From: Hyunsoonleella flava
GTDB lineage: Bacteria > Bacteroidota > Bacteroidia > Flavobacteriales > Flavobacteriaceae
Reading direction: 5' to 3'
DNA: 64,000 nt
NCBI RefSeq assembly: GCF_004310325.1
Contig: NZ_SIRT01000001.1
Span: forward strand, 620,001-684,000
The notes beneath the pieces are model-generated. The model worked only from the letters and a program-made list of their open reading frames with translations. It did not search any database and was not told the DNA's origin. A program made the translations under genes and the position numbers. Below are positions 45,217 to 55,835 of this stretch, piece by piece. The number at the start of each line of letters is the position of its first letter. The first letter of the stretch is position 1.

Positions 45217-46522
45217 TGGCCCAATTTAGTCTATCCATTTGATTGTATGGCCACGGTGCGCCATTGTTCTCAATATTGGTCATCATATTATTGAGTTCTG
45301 CTGGGGCAGCGGACTGTTCCATCACCAAATAACGACGCATCTCTAATATAATAGACAGCGGATTTATGCTTACAGGACAAGCTTCTACACAGGCGTTACA
45401 TGAAGTACACGCCCACAACTCTTCCCGTGTGATATAGTCATCTAATAGTTGTTTGCCATCATCTTTAAATTCGCCTTTGTTGCTGTCAATATTTTTTCCA
45501 ACCTCCTCAAGTCTATCACGGGTATCCATCATGATTTTTCTTGGCGACAGTTTTTTTCCAGTTTGATTTGCAGGACACTCGCTGGTGCAACGTCCGCATT
45601 CCGTACAGGTATAAGCGTTTAACAATTGAATCCTATTCAAATCCTGCACATCACTTGCACCAAATTTTGCAGGCACCTCCTCTTCCGCACCCTCTGCTGG
45701 TGTGGCAAATGGGTCTGCATTGGGATCCATCATCATCTTAACTTCATTGGTCACTGCTTCAAGGTTGTTGAATTCGCCTTGAGGTTTTATTCTTCCAAAA
45801 TACACATTTGGAAACGCCAAAAGTATGTGCAAGTGCTTGGAAAAATAAAGGTAATTAAGGAATATCAAAATCCCTAAGATGTGCAACCACCAAGCTGTGC
45901 GTTCAATCGTGTGAAGTGCAGTTTCTGACAAACTAGAAAACCATGGTGCTATATACTGACTTACTATATTTCCAGAATTTAATGCTTGAAATTCTAAATC
46001 TGTTGCATTCATAACTAAGAAAAGTGTCATCAACACCATTTCAAAATATAGGATGATATTACCATCGTTTTTGGGCCAACTGGTCATTTCACTTTTCCAA
46101 AAACGTGCTAGCTTTAAAACGTTTCGTCTTATCCAGAAAATAATAACCGAAATAAAAACCAAGCATGCTAGAACCTCAAAAGAACCGATTAAAAAACCAT
46201 AAACCGAAGTTGGCAATATTTTTAAGCCGATTCTGTGTGTGCCAAATAATCCATCAATTATGATTTCTAATACCTCAATATTAATGATGATAAAACCGAC
46301 ATAAACAATTACATGTAGCAACCCAGAAACTGGACGACGAACCATTTTGCTTTGTCCTAAAGCTATATTAACAACGTTTTTCCAACGTTGGGATGTGTTA
46401 TCAGAAGCATCAACCTCGTTTCCAAGTTTGATGTTTCTAATTAGCTTTTTAACGTTTTTTGTAAAATAGCCAATCCCTAATACTAAGGCAATAGCAAATA
46501 ATATGTTAGGCAAATACTGCAT
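45209..46522 (-). CDS. Membrane-bound 4Fe-4S protein (HdrE/GlcF-like fusion)
   Basis: This 437-residue protein has about five transmembrane helices (within 1-245) resembling a nitrate-reductase gamma/HdrE-type b-heme module. A soluble ferredoxin domain follows with two CxxCxxCxxxCP motifs (CTECGRCTSECP and CTSCNACVEACP, about 305-390). It probably passes electrons between the quinone pool and the CCG subunit at 44046. The donor and acceptor are not known. Confidence 0.87.
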   Translation of the reverse strand: MQYLPNILFAIALVLGIGYFTKNVKKLIRNIKLGNEVDASDNTSQRWKNVVNIALGQSKMVRRPVSGLLHVIVYVGFIIINIEVLEIIIDGLFGTHRIGLKILPTSVYGFLIGSFEVLACLVFISVIIFWIRRNVLKLARFWKSEMTSWPKNDGNIILYFEMVLMTLFLVMNATDLEFQALNSGNIVSQYIAPWFSSLSETALHTIERTAWWLHILGILIFLNYLYFSKHLHILLAFPNVYFGRIKPQGEFNNLEAVTNEVKMMMDPNADPFATPAEGAEEEVPAKFGASDVQDLNRIQLLNAYTCTECGRCTSECPANQTGKKLSPRKIMMDTRDRLEEVGKNIDSNKGEFKDDGKQLLDDYITREELWACTSCNACVEACPVSINPLSIILEMRRYLVMEQSAAPAELNNMMTNIENNGAPWPYNQMDRLNWAND

Positions 46523-46539
46523 ACTTAAATTTAGTTCTT

Positions 46540-47481
46540 TTATTTCTCAACCGGCGGTTCGTAGGGAATTTCCTTTTTAGATAATATGCGTCTGTAACGC
46601 GCTGGATGCAATTTGATATCTTCTAGCAACTGTTTCAATTGTAAACTAGCACCTTCTAGATTATTGTAAAGCGCATCTTCATTTAACAATTTGCCTATTG
46701 AGCCTTCGCCATTTTTAATCTTGCCACTTATGTCTTTAAAATTTTGCAACACTTCTTCTAGTTGCTTAACAGTAGATTTTAAATCTGTTTCTGCTAGTTG
46801 CGCAGTAGTTTTAGACAAATTTGAAGAAATACTATCTACATTACTTAGGGTATTACCTAATTTTTCTTGATTTTTAACAATTAAAACGTCAATAGATTTT
46901 GATGCCTCTTTAAAGTTTTGAATAATATCGTTTAAACCTGAAATACTTGCTCTAAGATTAGCCTTGGTTTTGTCATCAAAAACTTCATTTAAATTTGAAA
47001 GTAAAGAATCTGCACCCACCATCATAATTTCAATTTTCTCTTGCAATGGCGTCAATCTTTGATTAACTAATTCGCTAAGACCAGCCTTAACACCCCCAGC
47101 AAGATTGTCTCCGTCTTTAGCATTTTCTGCACCATCAAAAGCAGGAACTATAGCTATTGCCTTTCCTCCTATCAAACCTGTCTCGTATAATTCTGCACGA
47201 CTGTTTTTAGAAAACTCAAAATCACTGTTAACCACGAGTTCTACAGCAAGTTTCCCAGAACCATCGCCTTTAAAACCTATATTCATTACCTTACCCACAG
47301 GAAGACCGTTAATTGTAACAGGTGTTGATGCCACAACACCTTCAACATTATCGTATTCAGTATAAAATGTCCTAGAAGAATCAAGTAGATTTTTCCCTTT
47401 CAGGTAGTTGAATCCAAAAATGAACAGTATAATTCCAGACAACACTAGAATGCCTGTTTTTACTTCTTTAGATATTTTCAA
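46540..47481 (-). CDS. MCE/MlaD family protein
   Basis: This 313-residue protein has an N-terminal membrane anchor (about 8-26) and an MCE domain (about 35-115, VEGVVASTPVTINGLPVGKV). A long helical/coiled region follows, consistent with periplasmic lipid-transport MCE proteins. It lies between amidase and the Fe-S genes; MlaE/MlaF partners are not in the window. Confidence 0.87.
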   Translation of the reverse strand: MKISKEVKTGILVLSGIILFIFGFNYLKGKNLLDSSRTFYTEYDNVEGVVASTPVTINGLPVGKVMNIGFKGDGSGKLAVELVVNSDFEFSKNSRAELYETGLIGGKAIAIVPAFDGAENAKDGDNLAGGVKAGLSELVNQRLTPLQEKIEIMMVGADSLLSNLNEVFDDKTKANLRASISGLNDIIQNFKEASKSIDVLIVKNQEKLGNTLSNVDSISSNLSKTTAQLAETDLKSTVKQLEEVLQNFKDISGKIKNGEGSIGKLLNEDALYNNLEGASLQLKQLLEDIKLHPARYRRILSKKEIPYEPPVEK

Positions 47482-47532
47482 AATTTGCTTTCTTTTAAAA
47501 ACAAATTTAAAATAAATTTAGATAGGAAGTTA

Positions 47533-48621
47533 TTAATTTGATGTTGTTTTTAAAACATTGGCCAATGGGACTTTGTTACCGTCCTTAAACGCAACTACAA
47601 AACTAGTAGCATAACCTTTTGCTTTTGCTTCTTTTACTAAAGACTTGGCTTTATTGTAATCCGATGTATTGCCGTAGAAATATTTATATAAATTACCTTG
47701 ACTGATTCTGGAAATATCATTTAGCCCTTTGAAATTATATGGTTTAGGCTCTAGTGCTCTAGAACTTGCAGCAATTTGAACTTTGAAGGTGACACCATCA
47801 AATTTCATTTCTTGCTCCTCAACTAACTCCGTATCATTTACAACATTCACCGTATTTTGGTCGATTGATTTTTTGTATTTCAATACGGCATCCGTAATTG
47901 AATTAGCCATTTCTAATTGCCCTTTTTTGGAGTTTAAATATCTCCCTTCTCTATTGTTAGTTAAAAATCCTAGCTCAACTAAAACACTTGGCATTACGGT
48001 TTGGTGCAAAACGATAAACCCTGCTTGCTTAACTTTTCGGTTTTTCCTGTTTAGTTTTACAAAATTATCCTGAATCAGTTTTGCGAGATAAATACTTTGG
48101 TCTAAATACTCTTCAAGTCCTAATATAATTGAGATTGCATCTTCTGGCGAGTTTGGATTAAATCCAGCATAATTCTTCTTGTAATCATCCTCCATAAAAA
48201 TTACGGAGTTCTCCTTTTTCGCAACTTCAAAATTTGTATTATTTCTATGCAACCCTAAAACAAATGTTCCTGCACCATAGGCTTGAGACGTATGAGAATC
48301 GCAATGCACAGAAACAAATAAATCAGCCTTTGCCTTATTTGCAATTTTACCTCTTACAAACAAATCCACAAACACATCCTTCTTCCTTGTATAAATAACT
48401 TCTATGTTTGGGTTTTTCTCCAATTGCTTGCCTACTTCAAGCACAACTTTCAATGCAATGTCCTTCTCCCTGTAGCCATTACCTAAATTCCCAGGGTCTT
48501 TTCCCCCGTGCCCCGCATCTAAAACAACAACAAATTTGTTTTTCAGCTGCGCATTAATAGACAAACTAAATGTTAATACTATTATAAAACATACGAAACG
48601 TAATATCATGTTCGTTTTCAT
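47533..48621 (-). CDS. N-acetylmuramoyl-L-alanine amidase (Amidase_3) with SPOR-like C-terminus
   Basis: This 362-residue protein has a signal peptide (ends INAQ) and an Amidase_3 domain with the zinc residues visible in LDAGHGGKD, GYREKDIAL, SVHCDSH and LVELGFLTN. The C-terminal about 85 residues (VTFKVQIAASSRALEP, SRISQGNLYKYFYGN) look like a SPOR domain binding denuded glycan at the septum. It cleaves the amide between MurNAc and the stem peptide. The ATG at 48621 is chosen over a TTG at 48654, as it gives a normal signal peptide. Confidence 0.9.
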   Translation of the reverse strand: MKTNMILRFVCFIIVLTFSLSINAQLKNKFVVVLDAGHGGKDPGNLGNGYREKDIALKVVLEVGKQLEKNPNIEVIYTRKKDVFVDLFVRGKIANKAKADLFVSVHCDSHTSQAYGAGTFVLGLHRNNTNFEVAKKENSVIFMEDDYKKNYAGFNPNSPEDAISIILGLEEYLDQSIYLAKLIQDNFVKLNRKNRKVKQAGFIVLHQTVMPSVLVELGFLTNNREGRYLNSKKGQLEMANSITDAVLKYKKSIDQNTVNVVNDTELVEEQEMKFDGVTFKVQIAASSRALEPKPYNFKGLNDISRISQGNLYKYFYGNTSDYNKAKSLVKEAKAKGYATSFVVAFKDGNKVPLANVLKTTSN

Positions 48622-48775
48622 GTGGTAATTCTTAAGTTTTGAATATAAATTCAATTTTACCCAAAAAAGGTTCAGTTTTTGATATTCTTATAAGCTTTAA
48701 ACGGCTTAATAAATTGGTTTATTTCAAATAGAAATTTTTCTAAAGAAATATAAATTAAAGCCAGAAAAATATATG

Positions 48776-48783
48776 TAATTTTG
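48776..48783 (+). promoter_or_regulatory. -7 box TAATTTTG before lptD
   Basis: Exact TAnnTTTG match. Its last bases overlap the TTG at 48781, so that codon would lie upstream of the transcription start; this favours the TTG at 48832 as the lptD start. Confidence 0.55.
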
Positions 48784-48831
48784 GCATTTCAAAAACCGAG
48801 CCATACTTTTACAAAAATACATTTAAAAGCG

Positions 48832-51564
48832 TTGCGTACAAACAAGTTTAAAATACTTTTTGCATTGAGTTTTACAGTGTTTATCAACACTTTTAGCTTC
48901 GCCCAAGACATCCCAAAAAAGGGAGAGCCTATTGAGCCAAAACCTCAAAAAAAACTTGATACGGTAGTAAAATCTCTTGACAGCATTGTAAAACCTGAAC
49001 TTCCAGATACGCCAAAAGACACAACGCTTGTAGATTCCATTACACCTAAAAAGAAAGAGTTTTTAGAAAATATTGTAGTATACAGAGCCCAGGATTATAC
49101 CTCTATGAATCAGAGGAAACAAAAACTTTACTTGTACAATCAGGCAGAAATAACTTATGGAGACCTTAACATTAAAGCTGGGGATATTACTATAGATTAT
49201 AAAAAAAATGAGGTATATGCTAGAGGGATTGTAGACTCCACTGGAGAATATACTCAAGCACCTGTTTTTGATCAGGCTGGAAATGTTGTAAAACCTGATT
49301 CCATCCGATTTAATACAAAGACTCAAAAGGCTCTAATTTATAATAGTATTACTGAACAGGGAGAAGGTACTGTAATTGCAGAGGTTACCAAAAAAGAGAA
49401 CGATTCGGTTTACTTTATAAAGGATGCCAAATATACAACTGCAGAGAATTTAGCAGATCCTGAATATTACATCTTACTAAAAAAGGCTAAAATTGTTCCG
49501 AAGAAAAAAATTGTAACCGGTCCAGCACAAATGTATTTTTATGATGTACCAACGCCAATATGGATGCCTTTTAGTTTCTTTCCACAAAGGCCGGCTAACA
49601 CTTCGGCTTCAGGTGTTTTAATTCCAACGTTTGGGCAACAAAATGAGCGTGGGTATTTTTTGCAGAATGGTGGCTATTATTTTGCAATCAGCCCTCATGT
49701 AGATTTGGCACTTATGGGAGATTATTACACCAATGGTAGTTATGGTATCAGAGGTGAAAGCACCTATGCACTGCGTTATAAGTTTAGAGGCAATTTTGGG
49801 TTTAGGTATGAAAACTTAATAACTAGTGAACGCGGTTTCCCTGATTACTCAAAAACTACAGTTTACAACCTTAGATGGTCTCATAGTCAAGATGCTAAGG
49901 CAAGTCCTAACTCCCGCTTTTCAGCTTCCGTAAACCTGGGAAGCAGTACGTTTTATAGGGCCTCGCTAAATCAAGCTACAACAGGTGCTTTTTTAAATAA
50001 CACCTTGGCTTCTTCTGTATCATATTCTAAAACATTTCAAGGAGAACCACAAGTGGATTTTAGTGTAACGGCTACACACTCACAAAACACGCAAACACAG
50101 CAGATAAATATGACGCTTCCCACCTTTCAAGGTAATATGGGGCGTATTTTTCCCTTTGCTCCAAAATCTGGAACTAAAAAAGGATTGATTCAAAATATTA
50201 ACTTTCAATATAATGTAAGGGGGGAAAATAGAATTCAAACTACCGATTCTTTATTCTTTAAAAAAGAAATGTTTGATGATGCTAAAGCAGGTTTTCAGCA
50301 TTCCATACCTCTAAGCACCAACTTTAAAGTATTTAAACACTTTAGCGTAAGTGCAAGTAGCAATTTTAATGAAGTTTGGACATTTAATACCATTGATAGA
50401 CGTTTTGATTTTGAAACAAGAGAAACCATAACAGACACAATTCGTGGATTTGATTCTTACAGGACCTACAATTTTAGCACCAGTATTGGTACAACTATTT
50501 ATGGTATGTTTAATTTTGAAAAGAAAGGAGAGGATAGAAAAATTAAGGCAATAAGGCATGTGATGCGTCCAGCGATTAGCTATAATATTAATCCAGCTTT
50601 TGACAGGTATTACGATAGTTATGAAACTGAAGTTGTAACTGCTGATGGTGCTACGCGCGATGATGTAGAGTTTACACGTTTTGAGCAAAGTTTATTTGGG
50701 GTGCCAAACAGACGATTTTCCAGTTCGATGGGTATTTCATTATCAAACAATTTTGAGGCAAAAGTAAGAGATAAGGACTCTACCAAAACCGAACCAAAAA
50801 AAGTAATGCTTTTAAATAATTTGAATGTATCAACTGCATATAATTTCGCCGGAGATTCTTTGCAATGGAGCCCCGTAAGAATCAATGGGGGGACGCAACT
50901 ATTTGATAGAAAATTGAGTGTAAACTTTAGTGCTACATTAGATCCTTACGCACTTGATAACAACAATAGAAGAATTAATACCTTTAATATTGATAATGGA
51001 GGCAGCTTATTTAGGCTTACCAGTGCCAATATGAATATGAGCTATACCCTTTCTAGCAAAGGTGATAATAAGAAAAAGGACAACTCAAGAGATGCCAGTA
51101 TAGAAGAGAATATTAGAAACGGTGGTAGAGCCGATGATTTATTTGGACGCGCAGAGGATTTTACGAGCAAACGATTTGATTCAAATGCTAAAAAAGATGA
51201 AAAGAAAGAAGATGATAAATTCTATAACTTTAAGGTGCCTTGGAGTTTAAGATTAGCCTATGCTGTAAACTACTCCAATCAGCGACGGAATAGCGAAATA
51301 GCATCGCACTCTTTAATGTTTTCAGGAGATATTGAATTGTCTCCAAAATGGTCTGTAGGTGGTTCTTCTGGATACGATTTTAAAAACAATGGTTTCACCT
51401 TCACGCAATTGCGATTTGAACGTGATTTGTTAAGTTGGCGTATGAATTTTAGTTGGGTGCCATTTAGCTCAAGAAGCTCATGGAATTTCTTCATAGGTAT
51501 AAAATCTAATATACTTAAAGACTTAAAATACGAACAACGAAGACAACCTGACCAAACACTATAG
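48832..51564 (+). CDS. lptD: LPS-assembly protein LptD
   Basis: This is a 910-residue outer-membrane protein. It has a signal peptide (ends FSFAQ), then an OstA-like beta-jellyroll N-terminal domain (about 60-225, with KAGDITIDYKKNEVYARGI), then a large barrel. It inserts lipopolysaccharide into the outer leaflet with LptE. A promoter -7 box at 48776 overlaps an upstream TTG at 48781, so I choose the TTG at 48832, which places the hydrophobic signal core directly after a basic start (MRTNKFKILFALS). The first choice remains possible if transcription begins farther upstream. Confidence 0.85.
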   Translation: MRTNKFKILFALSFTVFINTFSFAQDIPKKGEPIEPKPQKKLDTVVKSLDSIVKPELPDTPKDTTLVDSITPKKKEFLENIVVYRAQDYTSMNQRKQKLYLYNQAEITYGDLNIKAGDITIDYKKNEVYARGIVDSTGEYTQAPVFDQAGNVVKPDSIRFNTKTQKALIYNSITEQGEGTVIAEVTKKENDSVYFIKDAKYTTAENLADPEYYILLKKAKIVPKKKIVTGPAQMYFYDVPTPIWMPFSFFPQRPANTSASGVLIPTFGQQNERGYFLQNGGYYFAISPHVDLALMGDYYTNGSYGIRGESTYALRYKFRGNFGFRYENLITSERGFPDYSKTTVYNLRWSHSQDAKASPNSRFSASVNLGSSTFYRASLNQATTGAFLNNTLASSVSYSKTFQGEPQVDFSVTATHSQNTQTQQINMTLPTFQGNMGRIFPFAPKSGTKKGLIQNINFQYNVRGENRIQTTDSLFFKKEMFDDAKAGFQHSIPLSTNFKVFKHFSVSASSNFNEVWTFNTIDRRFDFETRETITDTIRGFDSYRTYNFSTSIGTTIYGMFNFEKKGEDRKIKAIRHVMRPAISYNINPAFDRYYDSYETEVVTADGATRDDVEFTRFEQSLFGVPNRRFSSSMGISLSNNFEAKVRDKDSTKTEPKKVMLLNNLNVSTAYNFAGDSLQWSPVRINGGTQLFDRKLSVNFSATLDPYALDNNNRRINTFNIDNGGSLFRLTSANMNMSYTLSSKGDNKKKDNSRDASIEENIRNGGRADDLFGRAEDFTSKRFDSNAKKDEKKEDDKFYNFKVPWSLRLAYAVNYSNQRRNSEIASHSLMFSGDIELSPKWSVGGSSGYDFKNNGFTFTQLRFERDLLSWRMNFSWVPFSSRSSWNFFIGIKSNILKDLKYEQRRQPDQTL

Positions 51565-51603
51565 CTGCAAACTTTGGTATTTGAACTTTTAAACTATTTA
51601 AAA

Positions 51604-51984
51604 ATGAAAAAAATTATTTCAACCGATAAAGCACCAGCACCATTAGGACCATACAACCAAGCTATATTAAGTGGAAACACCTTGTATCTATCAGGTCAAA
51701 TAGCTATTAATCCTTCAACGGGCAATTTAGTATTAGATGATATCAAAGCTGAAACTATGCAAGTAATGCAGAATCTAAAAACAGTTTTAGAAGCTGCGAA
51801 TTACACTTTTGAGGATGTAGTTAAAACATCAATATTTATAAATAATATGGATGACTTTGCTTTAATCAATGAAGTATACGGAAGCTTTTTTAATGATGAA
51901 ACGGCTCCAGCAAGAGAAACGATACAAGTTGCCAGATTACCAAAAAATGTAAACGTAGAAATAAGTATGATAGCGGTAAAATAA
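51604..51984 (+). CDS. RidA family enamine/imine deaminase
   Basis: This is a 126-residue canonical RidA. It starts MKKIISTDKAPAPLGPYNQA, contains GNTLYLSGQ, and shows the conserved arginine in TAPARETIQVARLPK that binds the substrate carboxylate. It hydrolyses 2-aminoacrylate-type intermediates. The ATG at 51604 follows lptD by 39 bases, and an upstream TTG at 51574 is not needed. Compare the RidA-like protein at 32820, which lacks this arginine. Confidence 0.93.
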   Translation: MKKIISTDKAPAPLGPYNQAILSGNTLYLSGQIAINPSTGNLVLDDIKAETMQVMQNLKTVLEAANYTFEDVVKTSIFINNMDDFALINEVYGSFFNDETAPARETIQVARLPKNVNVEISMIAVK

Positions 51985-51988
51985 ATAG

Positions 51989-53425
51989 TTAAGATACTTG
52001 CTCTTCCTTTTTTAAAGCATATTTTCTCAATACACTATTTAATTTTTCATTATCAATAGGTTTTGCTAAAAATTCATCAACACCAGCAGCTTTCGCTTTT
52101 TCTATATCTTCTTCAAAAGCACTCGCTGAAACTGCTACAATAGGAATATTATTTTTCGCATATTTATCAGAGTTTTTTATAATTCGTGTCGCTTCATATC
52201 CATTAATTTCTGGCATATAAATATCCATAAAAATCATATCAAAATTAATTACCTTGTAGAGGTTTACAGCCTCCAACCCATTGGTTGCAAATGTACATTC
52301 AGCACCGTGCTGCTCTAATAAAAATTTAATTACCTTTTGGTTCATTTTGTTGTCCTCAGCTACCAAAACGCTAAATCTGAAATCATACTTGTTCAATAAA
52401 ACAGGTGCTTCTTTTAGAGGCTCAGTAATTACATTTAATGTTTTTTGTAATTGCAAGCTGAAATAAAAGGTAGAACCTTCATTCTCCTTACTTTCAAACT
52501 TAAGTTCTCCACCCATTAACTCTACGAGTTTTTTACTCACAGCCAGTCCAATACCAGAACCTCTATAATGCTTTACTGCTGGGGAAGCATTTTTATTTTC
52601 TAAATTTCCAAAAGCTTGGTCCTGCTCTATACTACTCATACCAATCCCGGTATCTTTGATATAGAACGAAACTACTTGCAGATCGTCATAAGTGACTTTA
52701 TGGTCAATAGTAACCTCAATTTTACCATTATTGGTAAACTTAATAGAGTTGTTAACCAAATTGATCAGTACCTGTTGAATTTTTCCAATATCCCCTAGCA
52801 GTAAAAAGTCCTGCTTTTTATTGGTCAAAAATTTATAGCTAAACTCTAAGCCTTTTTCCCATGCCTGATATTCGAATATTTTAAACAATTTAGTGAAGTC
52901 TGATTGTAAACTGATGGGGACCTGTTCCAATTCTAAATTTGTATCAACACCCTTAGAGTTATTCAGAATCATATTTATAAGCTGCAACAAATGTTCTGAT
53001 GAGTATTCTGCAATCTCCACTTGAGCTTTCTGATCAATATCCAAATCGGTATTCTTAAGCATTCGAATCATACCCAAAATTGTACTTAAGGGAATACGAA
53101 TCTCGTGACTCATATTCTCCAAGTAAACAGATTTATGCTCTGAATCCTCATTGGCCTCTTCCAGCTGTTCTTCCAGTTCATTAATTTTCTGATTCAAATA
53201 AGATTCTACAACATCACTATCTAGTTGAGACCTTAGCGTATATAAAAAAGCCCCAGCCACAATAACTAAGAGCATAAAAAGTAAAAAGGATAAGGTTGAA
53301 AAATAATCGGCACTATCAGAAATATATCTGCCAGCAAAAAATAGAATTCCTAAAGTAACGAGACCCAATATAAAGCCAATAGTCCATAGTTTAAAACCTA
53401 GTTTTGATTTTGGGGGGAATTTCAT
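51989..53425 (-). CDS. Hybrid histidine kinase with receiver domain
   Basis: This 478-residue protein has two N-terminal transmembrane helices (about 12-32 and 42-63), a coiled coil, a HisKA domain with MSHEIRIPLSTILGMIR, a HATPase domain (NNSIKFTNNGK, KDTGIGMS, YRGSGIGLAV) and a C-terminal receiver with MDIYMPEINGYEA. There is no periplasmic sensor domain, so the signal is unknown. It converges on the RidA gene with 4 bases between stops. Confidence 0.9.
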   Translation of the reverse strand: MKFPPKSKLGFKLWTIGFILGLVTLGILFFAGRYISDSADYFSTLSFLLFMLLVIVAGAFLYTLRSQLDSDVVESYLNQKINELEEQLEEANEDSEHKSVYLENMSHEIRIPLSTILGMIRMLKNTDLDIDQKAQVEIAEYSSEHLLQLINMILNNSKGVDTNLELEQVPISLQSDFTKLFKIFEYQAWEKGLEFSYKFLTNKKQDFLLLGDIGKIQQVLINLVNNSIKFTNNGKIEVTIDHKVTYDDLQVVSFYIKDTGIGMSSIEQDQAFGNLENKNASPAVKHYRGSGIGLAVSKKLVELMGGELKFESKENEGSTFYFSLQLQKTLNVITEPLKEAPVLLNKYDFRFSVLVAEDNKMNQKVIKFLLEQHGAECTFATNGLEAVNLYKVINFDMIFMDIYMPEINGYEATRIIKNSDKYAKNNIPIVAVSASAFEEDIEKAKAAGVDEFLAKPIDNEKLNSVLRKYALKKEEQVS

Positions 53426-53513
53426 TGCTAAAAATTAGATGACATTAAATATACGAAACAATATGAATTTATAGATGTTATCAAATATAATTTCGTCAAG
53501 TGATTTAAAATCA

Positions 53514-53521
53514 TAATTTTG
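53514..53521 (+). promoter_or_regulatory. -7 box TAATTTTG before guaC
   Basis: Exact TAnnTTTG match ending 24 bases before the guaC ATG at 53546. It shows that a TTG at 53519 overlaps the promoter and is not the start. Confidence 0.5.
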
Positions 53522-53545
53522 AATATCATTAAAACAAGTAATGCA

Positions 53546-54586
53546 ATGCGCATAGAATATGATATTAAGTTAGGATTTAAAGATGTAATGATTCGACCAA
53601 AACGATCAACACTAAAAAGCCGAAAAGAGGTTAGCCTAAAACGTGAATTTAAATTTTTGCACAGTCCGATAACTTGGTCTGGAATTCCAATTATTGCAGC
53701 AAATATGGATACTGTTGGTACATTTGAAATGGCCAATGCACTTTCTAAAGCAAAACTATTTACAACCGTGCACAAGCATTATAGTAAGGAACAGTGGACT
53801 GAGTTTTTCAGTAGATCAGAAAAAGGTATCGAGAACTATACCGCTGTAAGTACAGGCATTGGTAAACAAGATGCGATACGCCTTTCAGAAAATATAAAAG
53901 CAAATCCTGAATTACAATTTATTTGTATTGATGTTGCAAATGGTTATTCTGAGTATTTTGCAGATTTTGTAAAACAAACTAGAGATAAACACCCAGAGAA
54001 AGTGATTATCGCTGGAAATGTTGTTACGGGAGAAATGGTTGAAGAGTTATTATTATCTGGTGCGGACATCGTAAAAGTTGGCATTGGCCCAGGTTCTGTA
54101 TGTACAACACGCATTAAAACCGGTGTGGGCTATCCTCAACTATCTGCAATTATTGAATGCGCCGACGCCGCTCATGGTTTAGGAGGGCAAATAATTAGCG
54201 ATGGTGGTTGCTCAACTCCCGGCGATGTTGCCAAAGCTTTTGGTGCTGGTGCAGATTTTGTAATGCTCGGGGGCATGTTTGCAGGCCATGATGAAAGTGG
54301 CGGTGACGTTATTGAGAGAAATGGAGAACAGTTCAGAAAATTTTATGGTATGAGTTCGTCCACAGCGATGGATAAACACTCAGGTGGTGTAGCTGATTAT
54401 AGAGCTAGTGAGGGCAAAACTGTTGAAGTCCCTTATCGTGGAAAGGTAGAAGATACAGTAAAAGATATTTTAGGGGGATTGCGCAGTACTTGTACTTATG
54501 TTGGGGCTTCACGTTTAAAAGAGCTTACAAAGCGAACAACGTTTATTAGAGTTGCGGAACAGGAGAATAAGGTCTATACAAAGTAA
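53546..54586 (+). CDS. guaC: GMP reductase
   Basis: This is a 346-residue IMPDH/GMPR-family (beta/alpha)8 enzyme that converts GMP to IMP with NADPH. Seen: [20 protein letters not shown] at the N-terminus, the catalytic loop [20 protein letters not shown] and the YGMSSSTAM flap region. The length matches E. coli GuaC (347) and there is no CBS pair, which rules out IMP dehydrogenase. ATG at 53546 as start (see the -7 box). Confidence 0.93.
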   Translation: MRIEYDIKLGFKDVMIRPKRSTLKSRKEVSLKREFKFLHSPITWSGIPIIAANMDTVGTFEMANALSKAKLFTTVHKHYSKEQWTEFFSRSEKGIENYTAVSTGIGKQDAIRLSENIKANPELQFICIDVANGYSEYFADFVKQTRDKHPEKVIIAGNVVTGEMVEELLLSGADIVKVGIGPGSVCTTRIKTGVGYPQLSAIIECADAAHGLGGQIISDGGCSTPGDVAKAFGAGADFVMLGGMFAGHDESGGDVIERNGEQFRKFYGMSSSTAMDKHSGGVADYRASEGKTVEVPYRGKVEDTVKDILGGLRSTCTYVGASRLKELTKRTTFIRVAEQENKVYTK

Positions 54587-54590
54587 TAAC

Positions 54591-55826
54591 TTATAGCGTA
54601 GTAGCTTTTGAAATTCTTCCAATAGAACCAGTTTTTTGAGGAATAAGTTCGTAAACAAAGTCTGGGTTGATATACGCTTCTTTGCGGTGAGACACATAAA
54701 TAATAGCAGTATTGCTTTCCTTCGCTATTTTGTTTACCAATTCCGAAAAGATTTGTGCATCATTATCATCCAATCCGTTAGTGGGTTCATCTAAAATTAA
54801 TAACGGTGGATGTTTTACCATTGCTCTTGCAATCAATACCAATCGCTTGTGTCCGTTTGATAAAAAATGGAAACTCTTATCTTTAATAGGTGTCATATTG
54901 AGCAAGTCTACCCATTCTCTCGCTATTTTAAGCTGTACGTCGGTTGGGTATTTATAAAGCCCGATAGAGTCCAGAAACCCAGAAACTATCATGCTTTCAA
55001 TCGTATCTTTTCGCTTAAAACCTCTTAGCATCTCAGAAGAATAAAATCCTATATTCTTTTTTATATCCCAAACTGTCTCGCCACTGCCCTTTTTCATCCC
55101 AAACAAGGTCATATCCTGCATATAGCCCTTGGGGTTATCTCCTGAAATTAATGATAGAATAGTGCTTTTTCCAGAACCATTGGGTCCAATTAACTGCCAG
55201 AATTCGTTCGGTTTTATTTCCCAAGACACATCATTTAAAATTGGTCTGTCCCCATAGCTCAGTTTTAAATTACGCAGCGAAACTAGAGGATTGATATATT
55301 GAAATTCGTTTTTATATGGCTGCGGTAATACTTTAACAAAATAGTCTGTTCTACTGTTGTTCTCCTCATTTGAATAAAGTTCCAAAGTGTTGTCTTGAAT
55401 CGAATAAACCTCATCAATGAATTCTAAAATATCGCGTTTGCGAGTGGCGATTTGAATAATTTTGGTTGTGGCACTTATTTCAGTAAGAATTCTATTTATG
55501 TTTGACTGTGCTTTTATATCTAAACAATCAAATACATTATCTAAAACAAGGTAATCCGACGTATCTCCTGAAAGTATGTGGTTTAGTAGCGCTCTTTTGC
55601 GTTCTCCTTCTGATGAATGCTCAAGGCTATTTTTCGTTTCAGTAACAACTTCAAAATGCCCGTGGCGTCTTTCTTCGTCAATAAATCTGTTTAATATAGT
55701 TTCAGAAAAAATGGCACCCTTTTGAGATGCCAATTCAGGGAAAATATCCCCAGAAGTTATTCTATTTATTAAAACTTTTTTGTCGTCCTTATTTGATATA
55801 TAAATTGCAATATGATCTTCTATCAC
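54591..55826 (-). CDS. ABC-F/ModF-like protein with two ABC domains
   Basis: This is a 411-residue soluble protein with tandem ABC modules. The second module is complete: Walker A GPNGSGKST, signature-like FLSNGHKRLV, Walker B LLILDEPTNGLDD. The first (about 1-150) lacks a recognisable Walker A and looks degenerate, but keeps the SSEGERKRALL signature. The arrangement resembles E. coli ModF. The start is GTG at 55826. It lies 9 bases after the GlcNAc-kinase-like gene. Its target is unknown. Confidence 0.82.
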   Translation of the reverse strand: MIEDHIAIYISNKDDKKVLINRITSGDIFPELASQKGAIFSETILNRFIDEERRHGHFEVVTETKNSLEHSSEGERKRALLNHILSGDTSDYLVLDNVFDCLDIKAQSNINRILTEISATTKIIQIATRKRDILEFIDEVYSIQDNTLELYSNEENNSRTDYFVKVLPQPYKNEFQYINPLVSLRNLKLSYGDRPILNDVSWEIKPNEFWQLIGPNGSGKSTILSLISGDNPKGYMQDMTLFGMKKGSGETVWDIKKNIGFYSSEMLRGFKRKDTIESMIVSGFLDSIGLYKYPTDVQLKIAREWVDLLNMTPIKDKSFHFLSNGHKRLVLIARAMVKHPPLLILDEPTNGLDDNDAQIFSELVNKIAKESNTAIIYVSHRKEAYINPDFVYELIPQKTGSIGRISKATTL

Positions 55827-55835
55827 GATACTTTA

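Noticed and set aside
50311-50885. Leftward frames opposite lptD
   Set aside because: They are shadows of the lptD reading frame with no independent start or composition.
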